Origin: Alphaproteobacteria bacterium
GTDB lineage: Bacteria; Pseudomonadota; Alphaproteobacteria; Micavibrionales; Micavibrionaceae
Direction: 5' to 3'
Assembly: GCA_002701555.1 (NCBI GenBank)
Contig: NZVS01000072.1
Span: 1 to 35,736, forward strand
DNA length: 35,736 bases
In this document: positions 1 to 10,198 of the stretch, one piece after another
Numbering within the stretch: the stretch's first letter is position 1
Layout: every line of letters starts with the position of its first letter
The notes under the pieces: generated by a model
The model's input: the letters and a program-made list of their open reading frames with translations, nothing else
What the model was told of the DNA's origin: nothing
Databases searched by the model: none
Position numbers and translations under genes: made by a program

Positions 1-44
1 TGGCATGCAAGAGGTCGTCGGTTCGATCCCGATTGGGTCCACCA
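1..44 (+). tRNA. tRNA-Ala (GGC), 3' portion only; 5' part lies outside the window
   Basis: Starts in the anticodon loop (TGGCATGCAAG), followed by GAGGTC, T-arm GTCGG-TTCGATC-CCGAT, acceptor 3' strand TGGGTCC, discriminator A and encoded CCA. Confidence 0.85.
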
Positions 45-132
45 TTTCCCCCTAAAATAAATAAGCAAAAACAATCGGGTGAATCGAACCGACCTAATTT
101 TCCGCACGCGCTGGGTGCGCTTCGCGGCATGG

Positions 133-151
133 CCCGATTGGGTCCACCATT
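133..151 (+). repeat. 19-bp direct duplicate of the tRNA-Ala 3' end (CCCGATTGGGTCCACCATT)
   Basis: Same string as positions 28-46; an inverted T-arm-like copy lies between them at 72-94. Confidence 0.8.
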
Positions 152-216
152 TTCTCTAAACTTTCTAAAAAGAAGTAGTAGAAATCACCATATAACTAAT
201 TATATAACTTAGCTAT

Positions 217-981
217 ATGTGGAACATTCTTACAAACCCCGCCTTTTTGACAGCCTCTTTTGTGCTGTTTCTGATTTGTTGCTTTCCAATTAAGCTCCAT
301 GCTTCAACTATCAGCTCTGTGGGTTCACCTAACGTTGAAAAAGATCGGCTAACTGCTGAGATAAGACAAGGCTATAGTCTTGATAATGAAGATGATGGCA
401 AGGGCGGGGAAGACCAGCGCCTGCGTTCCCGCTTCCATGTTGATTACGGTCTGACCGAGTATTACGCACCGCGTGTCGTGGTGTCCACCGATCGCCGGAA
501 GGGCGGTTCCGTGGAATTTGATACACTGACTTTTGAAAACAGATTTCAGCTTTTAAAGCAAAAAAACGCCCCTCTTGATTTTGGAATACGCCTTGGCTAC
601 TCCCTTCGCGATGGTGATAAAAAACCCGATCGCACTTATATAAACTTATATGAGAGAAAAGATATCGGAGAATGGCAATTCAGGGCGAACCAGCTTTTTT
701 CTCATGATATAGGGGAAGATGCGGGTGATGGCATTTCCGCAGAACTTCGTTTGCAGGCAACTTCCGAAGTTGCGGAAAATGTCGAGCTCGGCCTTGAAAG
801 CTTTAACGATTTCGGAAATCTGGCAGAGCAATCGGGCTATTCAGCGCAGCAACACAGCGCAGGGCCTGTTATAAAGGCCGGCCTTGGGGGCGGGTATGGT
901 CTGGAAACAGGATATCGTGCAGGTGTTAGCAAAAGCGCGCTGGACCACAGCTTCCGCATCTTTCTATCCAAAACATTTTAG
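217..981 (+). CDS. Predicted outer-membrane beta-barrel-like protein of unknown function
   Basis: Hydrophobic N-terminal signal (FLTASFVLFLICCFPIKLHAS), amphipathic repeats, C-terminal aromatic ending ...FRIFLSKTF. Confidence 0.7.
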   Translation: MWNILTNPAFLTASFVLFLICCFPIKLHASTISSVGSPNVEKDRLTAEIRQGYSLDNEDDGKGGEDQRLRSRFHVDYGLTEYYAPRVVVSTDRRKGGSVEFDTLTFENRFQLLKQKNAPLDFGIRLGYSLRDGDKKPDRTYINLYERKDIGEWQFRANQLFSHDIGEDAGDGISAELRLQATSEVAENVELGLESFNDFGNLAEQSGYSAQQHSAGPVIKAGLGGGYGLETGYRAGVSKSALDHSFRIFLSKTF

Positions 982-985
982 GCAC

Positions 986-1015
986 AGTCTTGAGGCCACA
1001 AGGCTTTCCCTATTT
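986..1015 (+). terminator. Possible weak intrinsic terminator
   Basis: AGTCTTG-AGGCCA-CAAGGCT stem (one G-T pair) followed by TTCCCTATTTTT, just after the stop at 981. Confidence 0.35.
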
Positions 1016-1043
1016 TTAAAAACTATGATATTTTAAAAGCCTT

Positions 1044-2855
1044 ATGAAGGTTCCTTTCATCCCACACAGAGATAGATACAAGCTTGATTACAAAGCTGAA
1101 AAAACAGTCCCTCAGGACATGTTTTCGTATATCAAAATGGTTATGGCCAGAGATCCTGCAATGTGGATATATCTCATTATTACAGATGTACTTCATGCTG
1201 TACGCTACCCAATTGCTTTTGTCATTATGGGGATGGTGATAGACAGTTTGAGCGCAACGCCGGATAGCAATGCAATCCCAGCGGGTATATGGGCGATGGT
1301 TGCAACTTTATTCGCGGTTCTCTTGATCGGAGAGCTATGCCATCTAATACCGCACTATACATCTTTTGACTGGGTGAAAAGGGCAAGGCCCCAGCTGAGA
1401 TCGGATATGATGCTATATGCTATGGATCACCCCTTCACCTATTTTCAGGATCATTTTGCAGGGTCTCTTGCGAGGCGTATATCAGAGGGCGTTGAAAAAA
1501 TACCCGATTTGAACAGCCAGATAAGATGGGAGATTCTCCTTAACTTGGTTGGGATGGTAGTTTCAGGTTTGGTCCTTCTAGGCGTTTCATGGATATATAG
1601 CCTTATTATATTGACGTTTCTGATGTCGGTTGCCTTGCCGATCCTTTTCTATTTACGAAAAATGAAGGACAAAACAGAAGTTTTTTCATCGGCGCGCTCG
1701 GCCGTGTCCGGTCAGATTGTGGACACTTTGTCCAACATCTCGGTTGTTAAATCCTTTGCGAATGAGGGTTATGAAATGCGTGCGCATGAAGAAGTATCCG
1801 AGCGTGAGATGAAAGCCTGGCATAAAATGCTGCGTGTTTATCTGATGCTTGATAACTGGCGCAGGATCGCCCTTGTCTTATTTGGTGTGGCGATGATGTC
1901 GGCTTGTCTTTTGGGCTGGCAATATGGATTAATAACCATCGGTGAAATTGCAACAATAATGGGGCTTGCATTTTCTTTCACAAGCTATGCCTGGGCGATT
2001 AGCTTTGGAATAATACATACGTCACAATCATTCGGATATTTGAGCGATACACTGAAAACCATTGCAGTGCCGATTAATCTGAAGGACAGCGCCCTATCCG
2101 AAAAACTAAAAGTTACATCCGGTGACATAAACATAAGAAATCTCTCGTTCAAATACACAGATAGAAACGTTCTTGAACATTTGAACTTGCATATCAAGAG
2201 TGGAGAGAGGATCGGATTGGTCGGAATTTCCGGAGCGGGAAAAAGCACGCTTATTAACCTGATCCAGAGGATGTTTCCGGTGCCCGACGAGAGTATATTT
2301 ATAGATGGTCAGGACATTAACGCGGTTACACAAAAATCACTCAGACGAAGTATTGCGCTGATACCCCAGGATACATCAATGTTTCATCGAACGATCCGTG
2401 AAAATATCCGGTACGGAAATTTACATGCAACTGATGAAGAGGTGGCGCGCGCAGCAGAGCTTGCCAACGCGCACGAATTCATAACAACCTTACCCCAAAG
2501 CTATGACACAAAGGTTGGTGAGCGCGGTGTTAAATTATCAGGCGGACAAAGGCAAAGAATTGCCATTGCCCGTGCCCTTTTAAAAGACGCGCCTATTCTG
2601 ATCCTGGATGAGGCCACATCAGCGCTTGATACCCATAGCGAAAGGCTCATTCAGAAAAGCCTGGAAAATCTGATGAAGGGTAAAACCGTTATTGCCATTG
2701 CGCACCGCCTTTCAACAATTGCCAATCTGGACAGAATTGTGGTGATGGAGCATGGTCGAATTGTGGAGGAAGGTACGCATCAGGAGCTGTTGGATCGCAA
2801 GGGTCTTTATGCTGAGCTTTGGGCCATGCAAACTGACGGATTTCTGCCGGAGTAA
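1044..2855 (+). CDS. ABC transporter, fused permease/ATP-binding protein (exporter type)
   Basis: N-terminal TM region; Walker A GISGAGKST, signature LSGGQRQRIAIARAL, Walker B ILILDEATSALD, H-loop AHRLST. Confidence 0.93.
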   Translation: MKVPFIPHRDRYKLDYKAEKTVPQDMFSYIKMVMARDPAMWIYLIITDVLHAVRYPIAFVIMGMVIDSLSATPDSNAIPAGIWAMVATLFAVLLIGELCHLIPHYTSFDWVKRARPQLRSDMMLYAMDHPFTYFQDHFAGSLARRISEGVEKIPDLNSQIRWEILLNLVGMVVSGLVLLGVSWIYSLIILTFLMSVALPILFYLRKMKDKTEVFSSARSAVSGQIVDTLSNISVVKSFANEGYEMRAHEEVSEREMKAWHKMLRVYLMLDNWRRIALVLFGVAMMSACLLGWQYGLITIGEIATIMGLAFSFTSYAWAISFGIIHTSQSFGYLSDTLKTIAVPINLKDSALSEKLKVTSGDINIRNLSFKYTDRNVLEHLNLHIKSGERIGLVGISGAGKSTLINLIQRMFPVPDESIFIDGQDINAVTQKSLRRSIALIPQDTSMFHRTIRENIRYGNLHATDEEVARAAELANAHEFITTLPQSYDTKVGERGVKLSGGQRQRIAIARALLKDAPILILDEATSALDTHSERLIQKSLENLMKGKTVIAIAHRLSTIANLDRIVVMEHGRIVEEGTHQELLDRKGLYAELWAMQTDGFLPE

Positions 2856-2858
2856 TTA

Positions 2859-3917
2859 TCAAAATCTTTTCGAGAGACTGACCGCGCCAAAAACCTGACC
2901 TTTGTCTTGGGTTTCGAACTCTTCTGTTCGATAGACCACTGTGTAGGCGAGCTTTATATCATCAAATGTAAAACCCAAACCAAGATTGGCATCTGCCACG
3001 AAGATATTTTTATCAACGCTATGGGAATCTTTAAAAGTATTGCCATCAAGGAATATATTGCGCCCTACTGCACGCCCGTCCACACCGCCAAAAACCTGCC
3101 AGGAAAATCCGCTTTTTGGGATATTATAAAACCCTGTCCCCGGCTGTGACGGGCGCACTCGCAAAGGCGCATCCTGCCAAATATCTTCCGTTGGGGTTAG
3201 TTGAAATGATAATCCTGCGCTGGCATGGGTGTAAACATTACCAAGTGTTACTCCGGCATTAGGCATTGCTGAAAAGTTTAGCGGACCGATATCGGCCGTT
3301 ACTGCTTGCGGCCAACGGCGCTCCCACGATAAAACGACGCCCGGCTCAAAATCCAGCTGATTGTCCCACCCTTCGGGGTCGGGTGAATTTATGAGTTTGT
3401 GAACGACTTTTTGTGTCGGTTCACCCAAAGCTTCCGGTCCCACCACACCTAAAGACAGCTCTACAATATCATTATGGTTTTCAGTAAGGGTTGATAAACC
3501 TATAGAGCCGTAAGCCCAAGCTGCCCAGGGGCGGTCATCATCAGCCTGGACTTCGCTGGTGATGTCCTCGGGTGTATAAAGGTTTTGGCCCAGCGAATAA
3601 TAAACACTTGTCGTATGGTTGATATCAAAATCAGGAATAGGTTTGGCAACTGAACGTGCCCATTCCGGCAAATCAGCATTTATATCAAAATATGATAAGC
3701 GCACACCGCTTGTATAATTCTGGTCCGTACCGCCACCACCAATGGAATCATTTTCAATAGCAATAGTAATAATCTTGTCCTTGTCCGAGAAAGCTTCCTC
3801 TTCGGGGAAACTTTCAGAGATCGTGGGCTCTGGAGCATCATATGCATTCTGGGCATACGCCGTTACCGTAAGTGAATTAACGGCCAAAATAAATGTTAGG
3901 ATCGGGATTAGTTTCAT
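2859..3917 (-). CDS. LpxR-family lipid A deacylase-like outer membrane protein (DUF2219)
   Basis: Signal peptide, then IAIENDSIGGGGTDQNYTSGVRLSYF, typical of LpxR; C-terminal ...VSLSKRF. Confidence 0.8.
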   Translation of the reverse strand: MKLIPILTFILAVNSLTVTAYAQNAYDAPEPTISESFPEEEAFSDKDKIITIAIENDSIGGGGTDQNYTSGVRLSYFDINADLPEWARSVAKPIPDFDINHTTSVYYSLGQNLYTPEDITSEVQADDDRPWAAWAYGSIGLSTLTENHNDIVELSLGVVGPEALGEPTQKVVHKLINSPDPEGWDNQLDFEPGVVLSWERRWPQAVTADIGPLNFSAMPNAGVTLGNVYTHASAGLSFQLTPTEDIWQDAPLRVRPSQPGTGFYNIPKSGFSWQVFGGVDGRAVGRNIFLDGNTFKDSHSVDKNIFVADANLGLGFTFDDIKLAYTVVYRTEEFETQDKGQVFGAVSLSKRF

Positions 3918-4085
3918 GACGCATAAACCTGTTCTGATAAGCTTAGTTCCATTGATTGGAAAATAATATCTTTTTACACTTCAAAAACCAGTAATAAAAT
4001 AGTATCTGTAGTATTTACGGGCTTTATAAAGTCGGTATAGTATCATCTTTACAACAAAATACTCTACAGGTTTAAGGAGAGGAAT

Positions 4086-4292
4086 GTGACAAGGTTTTTA
4101 GCACTTATTCTTTGTGTGTCTGCTTTAACAGTATCTGCAGGCTGTCAGAATACTGTTCAGGGTTTCGGTCAGGATCTTGAGAAGGCGGGGAAGAAAATAC
4201 AAGGGGATCCAAACACAAAAACAAGTACGTCGACAACGACGCGCTCTACAACCACATATTCATCTAACCCCACCTATGGCGACGTATATTAG
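4086..4292 (+). CDS. Entericidin A/B-like small lipoprotein
   Basis: GTG start after SD AAGGAGAGG; lipobox LTVSAGC, NTVQGFGQDLEKAGKKIQ, Thr/Ser-rich tail. Confidence 0.75.
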   Translation: MTRFLALILCVSALTVSAGCQNTVQGFGQDLEKAGKKIQGDPNTKTSTSTTTRSTTTYSSNPTYGDVY

Positions 4293-4335
4293 AAGCATGT
4301 AACGCCGCAAGGCATTAAAAAAGGGAGAAGGAATA

Positions 4336-4656
4336 ATGACGAGATTAATAATATTGGCGACCATTATGGTTTTAGCAGCACCTGCTGTAGCGAATGCACA
4401 AAGCGGGGAAGCACAGGTGGAAAGTAAAAAAAGACTTCCCCTGAGCCAGGAAGAGCGTGAAGAGCGCGAGCTTGAGCGAGTCTACGGAACACAGGTTGAG
4501 CGCGACAATATGACTCGCGGCGGCAATGATAGATCAACGTTTGACCGTTATGGTGATGGCAGGCTTGGTACTTTTCAAAACGCGAACGAGACGGACCGCA
4601 ATCTAGAAGAAAGCGATGCGATAGGCATTAACTTGCGCTTGTTTGAGTTTGAATAA
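4336..4656 (+). CDS. Small secreted/periplasmic protein of unknown function
   Basis: SD GGGAGAAGG, signal peptide MTRLIILATIMVLAAPAVANA; charged mature part. Confidence 0.65.
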   Translation: MTRLIILATIMVLAAPAVANAQSGEAQVESKKRLPLSQEEREERELERVYGTQVERDNMTRGGNDRSTFDRYGDGRLGTFQNANETDRNLEESDAIGINLRLFEFE

Positions 4657-5761
4657 AATCCCTAATTTTAATGGCGCGCTTGTTCCAGCTGTAAATATCC
4701 TGGATATCTTTTTCTCCCTCTAGTCCCATGGCCTGGCGCAAGGCTGTTGATTTACCAACATGGCATATCGCCTCCACCCATCTATTGGTATCGGAGGGTG
4801 GCACAAGCGTAGCATTGCGGCCATGGGAAAGTATCTCGCGCAAAACAGGAAGATCGGAAGCAATAATTGCTTTTCCTGCAGCCATATATTCAAACAATTT
4901 CATCGGCGAAATCCAACGCGATATGTCGGCCCCCGTTCCGATTTTTATAGTTTCCTGATAAGGGGCAAGAACAACATCAAATTTTGCAAGATAGGCATTC
5001 ATTTGTGAATGCGGTTTGTTTCCATGCATATAAAGGTTTTCGGGCGGCCTTTGCGCTTTCCAGTATTTTAGGTCGGCGGGCGATCCGCCCACAACATGGA
5101 AATCCATTTCAGGCAGCAGGCTGGCAACGCTCATTATAACTTCCATGCCGCGCCCCTTATGCAAGGATCCTGTATATCCAATCTGCCTTGCATCTTTGCG
5201 ACCGGCCCAGTCCTTTGCGGGGATACCCCTTGGGTTGCGCTCTGTCACATCTGCCCCATCATGTGCGACCAGGACCGGCCCACTATAGTCTGGAAAGGCT
5301 TTGAGAAAGTCTAATTTTAGCCCCTCAGATATTACGATAAGGCCTTTAAATGATTTCCTGCGAAGTAATTTTTTGGTCAAATATCTCTGTATTTTGCCCT
5401 TTGGCACCTGATGGGCTTCGTAAAAAACGGGTTCATTTGAAAAAGATAATAAATATAGCCCAACTATATCGCGACCGTAAAAGACTTGCGGCGCTGGTAT
5501 CAAACCAATTTTGAAAAACAATGAGCTGAGCCTTGCGAGTCCTGATAGATAAGGGGTTGTCCCAAGCGGAGAGCGGACAAGTCTGAAGTTTTCTTTGACT
5601 CCGTAATAGGAATAGGGATTGTCTTTTGTTTTTCCCCGCTTGCCAAAAAGAGAAACATCAAAATCAGGTAGACGCGCAAGAGCCTGGCACATTTTCATCA
5701 CATGGACGGCGTTTGCCTTGGAAGACGGGATAGTTGATCCTGATATATATGATAGTTTCAT
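4628..5761 (-). CDS. Glycosyltransferase family 4 (GT-B) protein
   Basis: GYTGSLHKGRGMEVIMSVA, C-terminal SPMKLFEYMAAGKAIIASDLPVLREIL typical of GT4. Confidence 0.88.
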   Translation of the reverse strand: MKLSYISGSTIPSSKANAVHVMKMCQALARLPDFDVSLFGKRGKTKDNPYSYYGVKENFRLVRSPLGTTPYLSGLARLSSLFFKIGLIPAPQVFYGRDIVGLYLLSFSNEPVFYEAHQVPKGKIQRYLTKKLLRRKSFKGLIVISEGLKLDFLKAFPDYSGPVLVAHDGADVTERNPRGIPAKDWAGRKDARQIGYTGSLHKGRGMEVIMSVASLLPEMDFHVVGGSPADLKYWKAQRPPENLYMHGNKPHSQMNAYLAKFDVVLAPYQETIKIGTGADISRWISPMKLFEYMAAGKAIIASDLPVLREILSHGRNATLVPPSDTNRWVEAICHVGKSTALRQAMGLEGEKDIQDIYSWNKRAIKIRDFIQTQTSAS

Positions 5762-5869
5762 AACTATAATCTAAGACATATAAACTAAATTTTAAATGCT
5801 CTTGAAAATTTACCCCCAAAGTCGCAAAATCACACACAAGCTGATCTAATAATAAGCCACGCGCAGGAT

Positions 5870-6925
5870 ATGCAAATGCCAGACAAAAAGATTTCTAAGA
5901 AAAAACAGATGAAGGGCCCAAAAGCATTTTGGGGAAAGGTTTTGAAACCAGGACTCCTATCAGCAAATATTCTTCTTGTCCTTATGATCGGTGGGATCTT
6001 CGTGATGTCCCATTTCGGTATAACACCGCAGATCAAAGAAGTTTTTTCAAAACCTCAATACACATACCAGATTGGGGATAGCGAAATAACAGCTTATCTG
6101 GTTATGAAATCTATTATTACCGCAATTATAATATTCTGGCTTGCTGCAATATTAAGCGCCTTTGGAGAGCGCCGCATTGGAAAAATAAGCAGGATACGCG
6201 CATCGAGCCGTGTACTTTTCACCAAGATATTCCAGATAGCGATTTATATAATAGCTTTTCTTATAGGCATGGACGTAATCGGTATTGATCTAACCACTTT
6301 GACTGTTTTCTCAGGCGCGGTTGGTATAGGGCTCGGATTTGGCCTGCAAAAAATCGCATCGAATTTTATAAGCGGTCTTATTTTGTTAATGGAGCGCGCT
6401 ATAGAGGTGGGTGATTTAATAGAGCTTGACGGGAATACGACCGGTTTTGTCCGTAAGAACAGTGCGAGACACACTCTTATTGAAACATTGGAAGGTCGCG
6501 AAATTATGGTACCCAACGAAGATTTCATCACCAACCGCGTAATCAACTGGACGTATTCAAACACCAAGGCGAGGATTGATGTGGCTGTCGGAGTTTCTTA
6601 CAATTCAGACCTTGAGCTCGTTCAAAGACTTATTACAGAGGCTGCTCTTGAGCACCCTTTGTGCTCAAAAGATCCGGCGCCAAATTGTTTTCTTCGAAAC
6701 TTCAACTCTTCCTCGGTTGATTTTCTCCTTTTATTTTGGGTGGATGACGTGACGAAGGGTCGCTGGATGCCGCAAAGCGAGGTTATGTTTACAATTTGGA
6801 AAAAATTTAAAGAGAATGGAGTGGAGATACCATTTCCACAGCAGGACTTGCACCTTGTATCTGCGCCCGGTCTTAATCTCGTAAAAAACGAAAACATTGG
6901 TCAGGATGAAATAGATGACGCATGA
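5870..6925 (+). CDS. Mechanosensitive ion channel, MscS family
   Basis: TM helices followed by GLGFGLQKIASNFISGLILLMERAIEVGDLIEL...GREIMVPNEDFITNRVINW. Confidence 0.92.
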   Translation: MQMPDKKISKKKQMKGPKAFWGKVLKPGLLSANILLVLMIGGIFVMSHFGITPQIKEVFSKPQYTYQIGDSEITAYLVMKSIITAIIIFWLAAILSAFGERRIGKISRIRASSRVLFTKIFQIAIYIIAFLIGMDVIGIDLTTLTVFSGAVGIGLGFGLQKIASNFISGLILLMERAIEVGDLIELDGNTTGFVRKNSARHTLIETLEGREIMVPNEDFITNRVINWTYSNTKARIDVAVGVSYNSDLELVQRLITEAALEHPLCSKDPAPNCFLRNFNSSSVDFLLLFWVDDVTKGRWMPQSEVMFTIWKKFKENGVEIPFPQQDLHLVSAPGLNLVKNENIGQDEIDDA

Positions 6926-7889
6926 TTTTATACTTCAATCCTGGGCCTTTGACGGAAAAGGCGCGGGACGTCCAATCGACAAAAAGACGATATCTGAACA
7001 CGTTGAAGGGAAACAACTTGCATGGGTACATTTGGATGTAAACGCAGAAGAGACAAAAAGCTGGATTAAGGACGAGGTATCTTATCTTGATCCGGTCATT
7101 ATAGACGCCTTGCTTACAAAAGATACGCGCCCGCGAATGATGGAAATCGATAACGGCTTTCTTATCATTTTGCGCGGTGTCAACATGAATCCGGGTGCCG
7201 AGCCAGAGGACATGGTGTCGATCCGCATGTGGATCGATCCGCACAGAATAATTACTTTGCAGCGCCGTCCCCTGAAAACCGTATCAGATATCGCGGAAAA
7301 ATTGTCGCAGGGTCGCGGGCCTAGAGACCAAGGTGATTTTCTAACAATGATATGCGCCCACCTGTTTGACTACATAGACACGGCGCTTGGTGATTTGGGT
7401 GAGCGGACGGATGATATTGAGGAATATATAATGGATGAGCCGGACGCAGCTTTCCGTGAAAAGATTAACGAAATCAGGAAAGAAGCGATAGTTTTCAAAC
7501 GCTATATACAACCACAAAGAGATGTAATCGCACAGCTTAGGGCCAGTGAAATGTCCTGGTTGAGTGCGCATGATCGCCAAGGTTTGCAGGAAAGCTATAA
7601 CCATCTTGTGCGCTATGTAGAAGATTTGGACACTGTTCGCGAGCGAGCGCAGATTGTAAAGGAAGAGCTGAACACAGTTCTTTCCGACCAATTGAACAAA
7701 AATCTTTACATACTTTCTGTGATTGCAGCCATTTTTCTTCCACTTGGTTTTTTAACTGGCTTGTTCGGCATCAATATTGGTGGAATGCCGGGTGTTGAAA
7801 ATGTTCATGCTTTCTGGATTTTTTGCGGCTTCCTGACGGCCGTTACCTTATTACAGGTCATAATATTTAAAATTATGCGGTGGTTTTAA
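6915..7889 (+). CDS. zntB: CorA/ZntB-family divalent metal transporter
   Basis: C-terminal two-TM region with FLTGLFGINIGGMPG (GIN variant of the CorA GMN motif). Confidence 0.85.
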   Translation: MTHDFILQSWAFDGKGAGRPIDKKTISEHVEGKQLAWVHLDVNAEETKSWIKDEVSYLDPVIIDALLTKDTRPRMMEIDNGFLIILRGVNMNPGAEPEDMVSIRMWIDPHRIITLQRRPLKTVSDIAEKLSQGRGPRDQGDFLTMICAHLFDYIDTALGDLGERTDDIEEYIMDEPDAAFREKINEIRKEAIVFKRYIQPQRDVIAQLRASEMSWLSAHDRQGLQESYNHLVRYVEDLDTVRERAQIVKEELNTVLSDQLNKNLYILSVIAAIFLPLGFLTGLFGINIGGMPGVENVHAFWIFCGFLTAVTLLQVIIFKIMRWF

Positions 7890-7901
7890 TAGGTTTTACC
7901 A

Positions 7902-9323
7902 ATGAATTTTTTAAAAGCCTATTTCCACGCGGCAACGGTCAGTCTGTCTTCAAAGTTTGTCGCCATATTTGCCAACATAGCGCTACTATGGCTGGCCGCG
8001 CGCATATTGGACAAGGGAGATTTTGGTATCTTCATGGTGGCACTGGCTGTTGTCAGTTTGCTTGGAATGGTGTTGGCCGGGCCTTTTTGCAGCATTATTT
8101 TATTTCATGGGTCACGGTTAAAAAATGAGCCGGATCAAAATGAATTGGGGCATGAGTTGACCGGAAGGGTCATGAGTTGGGTGATTATATTTGCTTTGCT
8201 TATAACTGGCCTAATGATCGTGTCCGCAAATATATGGTCTGATATATTTAATATGCCGGATCTGGAACGGTGGCTTTATGTTCTAAGCCCAATGATTATA
8301 CTGGAAGCGCTTAGACGTGTAATGGCGGCTTGGCATAGGGCGCGCCAGGAAGTACAGATATCAATCACTTATAATGAGATATGGCCTAATGTCCTTAAAG
8401 CCGGATTTTTGGTTGGAGCCTATCTTTTTTCTCCGCATATTTATGGCGTGGCTTTTGCGCTTAACCTGTCATTGCTGGTGCCGGTCGTGGCGATTTTCAT
8501 GAAAGACCCTGTTTATCCTAATCTGGGGCGAAAAGTTTTTACAGACTGGGATATAAAGTATGGCCTAAAAAATCTGTTCACTTATGGCCTTAATCAACAA
8601 TCCAGAGGGTTTGATCTTATTTTAGTGGGTGCACTATCAAGTGCACTTATAGCGGCAGATTATGCAATCGCCTCGCGCTTCGGACGTCTTTTGCTGGTTG
8701 GTAAGCAGGGCCTCTCCCAACTTCTTGCTCCCCGGTTAGGAGCGCATTTTGGTGGTGAAGCAAATGACATGGCCGCATTTGAATTCAAAATTATGCGCTT
8801 CATCGGTTTTGCGATCGCCGCTTGCGGCGCCTTATTCATGCTTTTATTTGGAGAATGGGGAACATCACTGTTTTGTGATACGTGTGATAATGCTTACCCA
8901 GTCCTGCTTATCCTGTCGGCAGCTTTTGTCGTTAACACAAGCTTTGGATCTTTGGAAGATTACATGACTATGGCGGGGCATGCAGGCTGGAATCTTGGCC
9001 TAAGCGTAATTTCTACATCAATTATGATTTTAATGAGCATAATACTCATCCCTTATCTGGGAGGTGTGGGAGCAGGTTTTGCTGTTCTGGCGGCCTTTGC
9101 GGTCAGGGGTGTTGCGATGACATTGGCCATCCAGAGGCTGGATGGAGTTATGCTTGTTACAACAGCTAACATGACGACTGCATTTGCGGCGGCAGGTGTT
9201 CTTATCGGTGCGGCGTATGACCAGATAGGAACCGGACTTGCCTTTTTCCTTATTGTATTAATTACCATTTTGCCGCTAGACTATAAAAAACTAATCTCAC
9301 GCCGTGGCCGCACGCTTCGGTGA
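7902..9323 (+). CDS. Oligosaccharide flippase / polysaccharide export membrane protein (Wzx/MOP-like)
   Basis: Multi-TM protein with MOP-like features (AARILDKGDFGIFMVALAVVSLL; LAADYAIASRFGRLLL-like region); tight spacing with the next genes. Confidence 0.75.
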   Translation: MNFLKAYFHAATVSLSSKFVAIFANIALLWLAARILDKGDFGIFMVALAVVSLLGMVLAGPFCSIILFHGSRLKNEPDQNELGHELTGRVMSWVIIFALLITGLMIVSANIWSDIFNMPDLERWLYVLSPMIILEALRRVMAAWHRARQEVQISITYNEIWPNVLKAGFLVGAYLFSPHIYGVAFALNLSLLVPVVAIFMKDPVYPNLGRKVFTDWDIKYGLKNLFTYGLNQQSRGFDLILVGALSSALIAADYAIASRFGRLLLVGKQGLSQLLAPRLGAHFGGEANDMAAFEFKIMRFIGFAIAACGALFMLLFGEWGTSLFCDTCDNAYPVLLILSAAFVVNTSFGSLEDYMTMAGHAGWNLGLSVISTSIMILMSIILIPYLGGVGAGFAVLAAFAVRGVAMTLAIQRLDGVMLVTTANMTTAFAAAGVLIGAAYDQIGTGLAFFLIVLITILPLDYKKLISRRGRTLR

Positions 9324-9336
9324 GGCATATTTTTCA

Positions 9337-10188
9337 ATGAGCAATTTTAAAAAACCAGTCGAGCTTTTTCATCTTGGCCCACCAAAAACCGCAACTACTT
9401 GGGTGTATCGGGCCTTATGTGAAAATTCACAAATTGTAACCAGCGCCGAAGACCGGATACATTTTTTCGATCTGCATTATTCCAAAGGTGAAGATTGGTA
9501 TGATATGCAATTCACCCACAATAGTGATGGCGAAAACGAAGATAAAATAAGGTTCGATCCGACATATTCTTACATTTGCAGCCCTTACGCTTTGCAGAGA
9601 ATTGCAAAATATAATCCTGACGCAAAGTTAATGTTTGGACTGAGGAATCCGATCGATCGGGCATTTTCACATTATTGGCACATAAAAAAACAGGGTATCG
9701 GCGCCAATTTTTCATTTTCAGACATACTGGTTCATTATAATAGTTACGCAACATGGATGGAGCATGGACTGCTATCGAAGTCCGTTCAGTATATCCTGGA
9801 TAATTTTCCCCGAGAAAACATAAAGCCTCTATTGGTTGAAGAAATGGAGGGGAATGGCGAAGCTACATACAAGGATATATGTACATTTGCAGGCATAGAT
9901 GCGGATAGTATGCCTGGCGTTGTAAACCGAAAAATCAACGTTGCAGGCCCGAAAAAAACAAAAGCAAGTTATATGAAAAACAGGCTTGGTAAACTCCTCT
10001 TTGGTCGCGAAACGATGGAGGGCGATACTAGTGGCAGTAAAATAAAAAGCATGTTTTCTGGGAAGCGCGAATATCAAACAGGTATCGACCCCGTACTTCG
10101 CAAAGAACTTAGCGGATATGTGCTTGAGGACATAGAGAAACTTGAAAAATTGCTGGACATTGATTTGTCCGCCTGGAAATCAGCTTAA
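9337..10188 (+). CDS. PAPS-dependent sulfotransferase
   Basis: 5'-phosphosulfate loop LGPPKTATTWVYRAL and 3'-phosphate region LMFGLRNPIDRAFSHYW. ATG at 9337 preferred over the upstream GTG at 9304. Confidence 0.85.
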   Translation: MSNFKKPVELFHLGPPKTATTWVYRALCENSQIVTSAEDRIHFFDLHYSKGEDWYDMQFTHNSDGENEDKIRFDPTYSYICSPYALQRIAKYNPDAKLMFGLRNPIDRAFSHYWHIKKQGIGANFSFSDILVHYNSYATWMEHGLLSKSVQYILDNFPRENIKPLLVEEMEGNGEATYKDICTFAGIDADSMPGVVNRKINVAGPKKTKASYMKNRLGKLLFGRETMEGDTSGSKIKSMFSGKREYQTGIDPVLRKELSGYVLEDIEKLEKLLDIDLSAWKSA

Positions 10189-10198
10189 GGGGAAATTC

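Noticed and set aside
70-151. Second complete tRNA gene
   Set aside because: Only T-arm/acceptor-like fragments are present, in mixed orientation; no anticodon arm or D-arm can be built.
6873-7244. 123-aa minus-strand ORF (and 6244-6567, 7341-7691 minus)
   Set aside because: Lies wholly antisense to well-supported mscS/zntB genes; composition rich in Cys/His/Arg typical of shadow ORFs; no recognisable motif.
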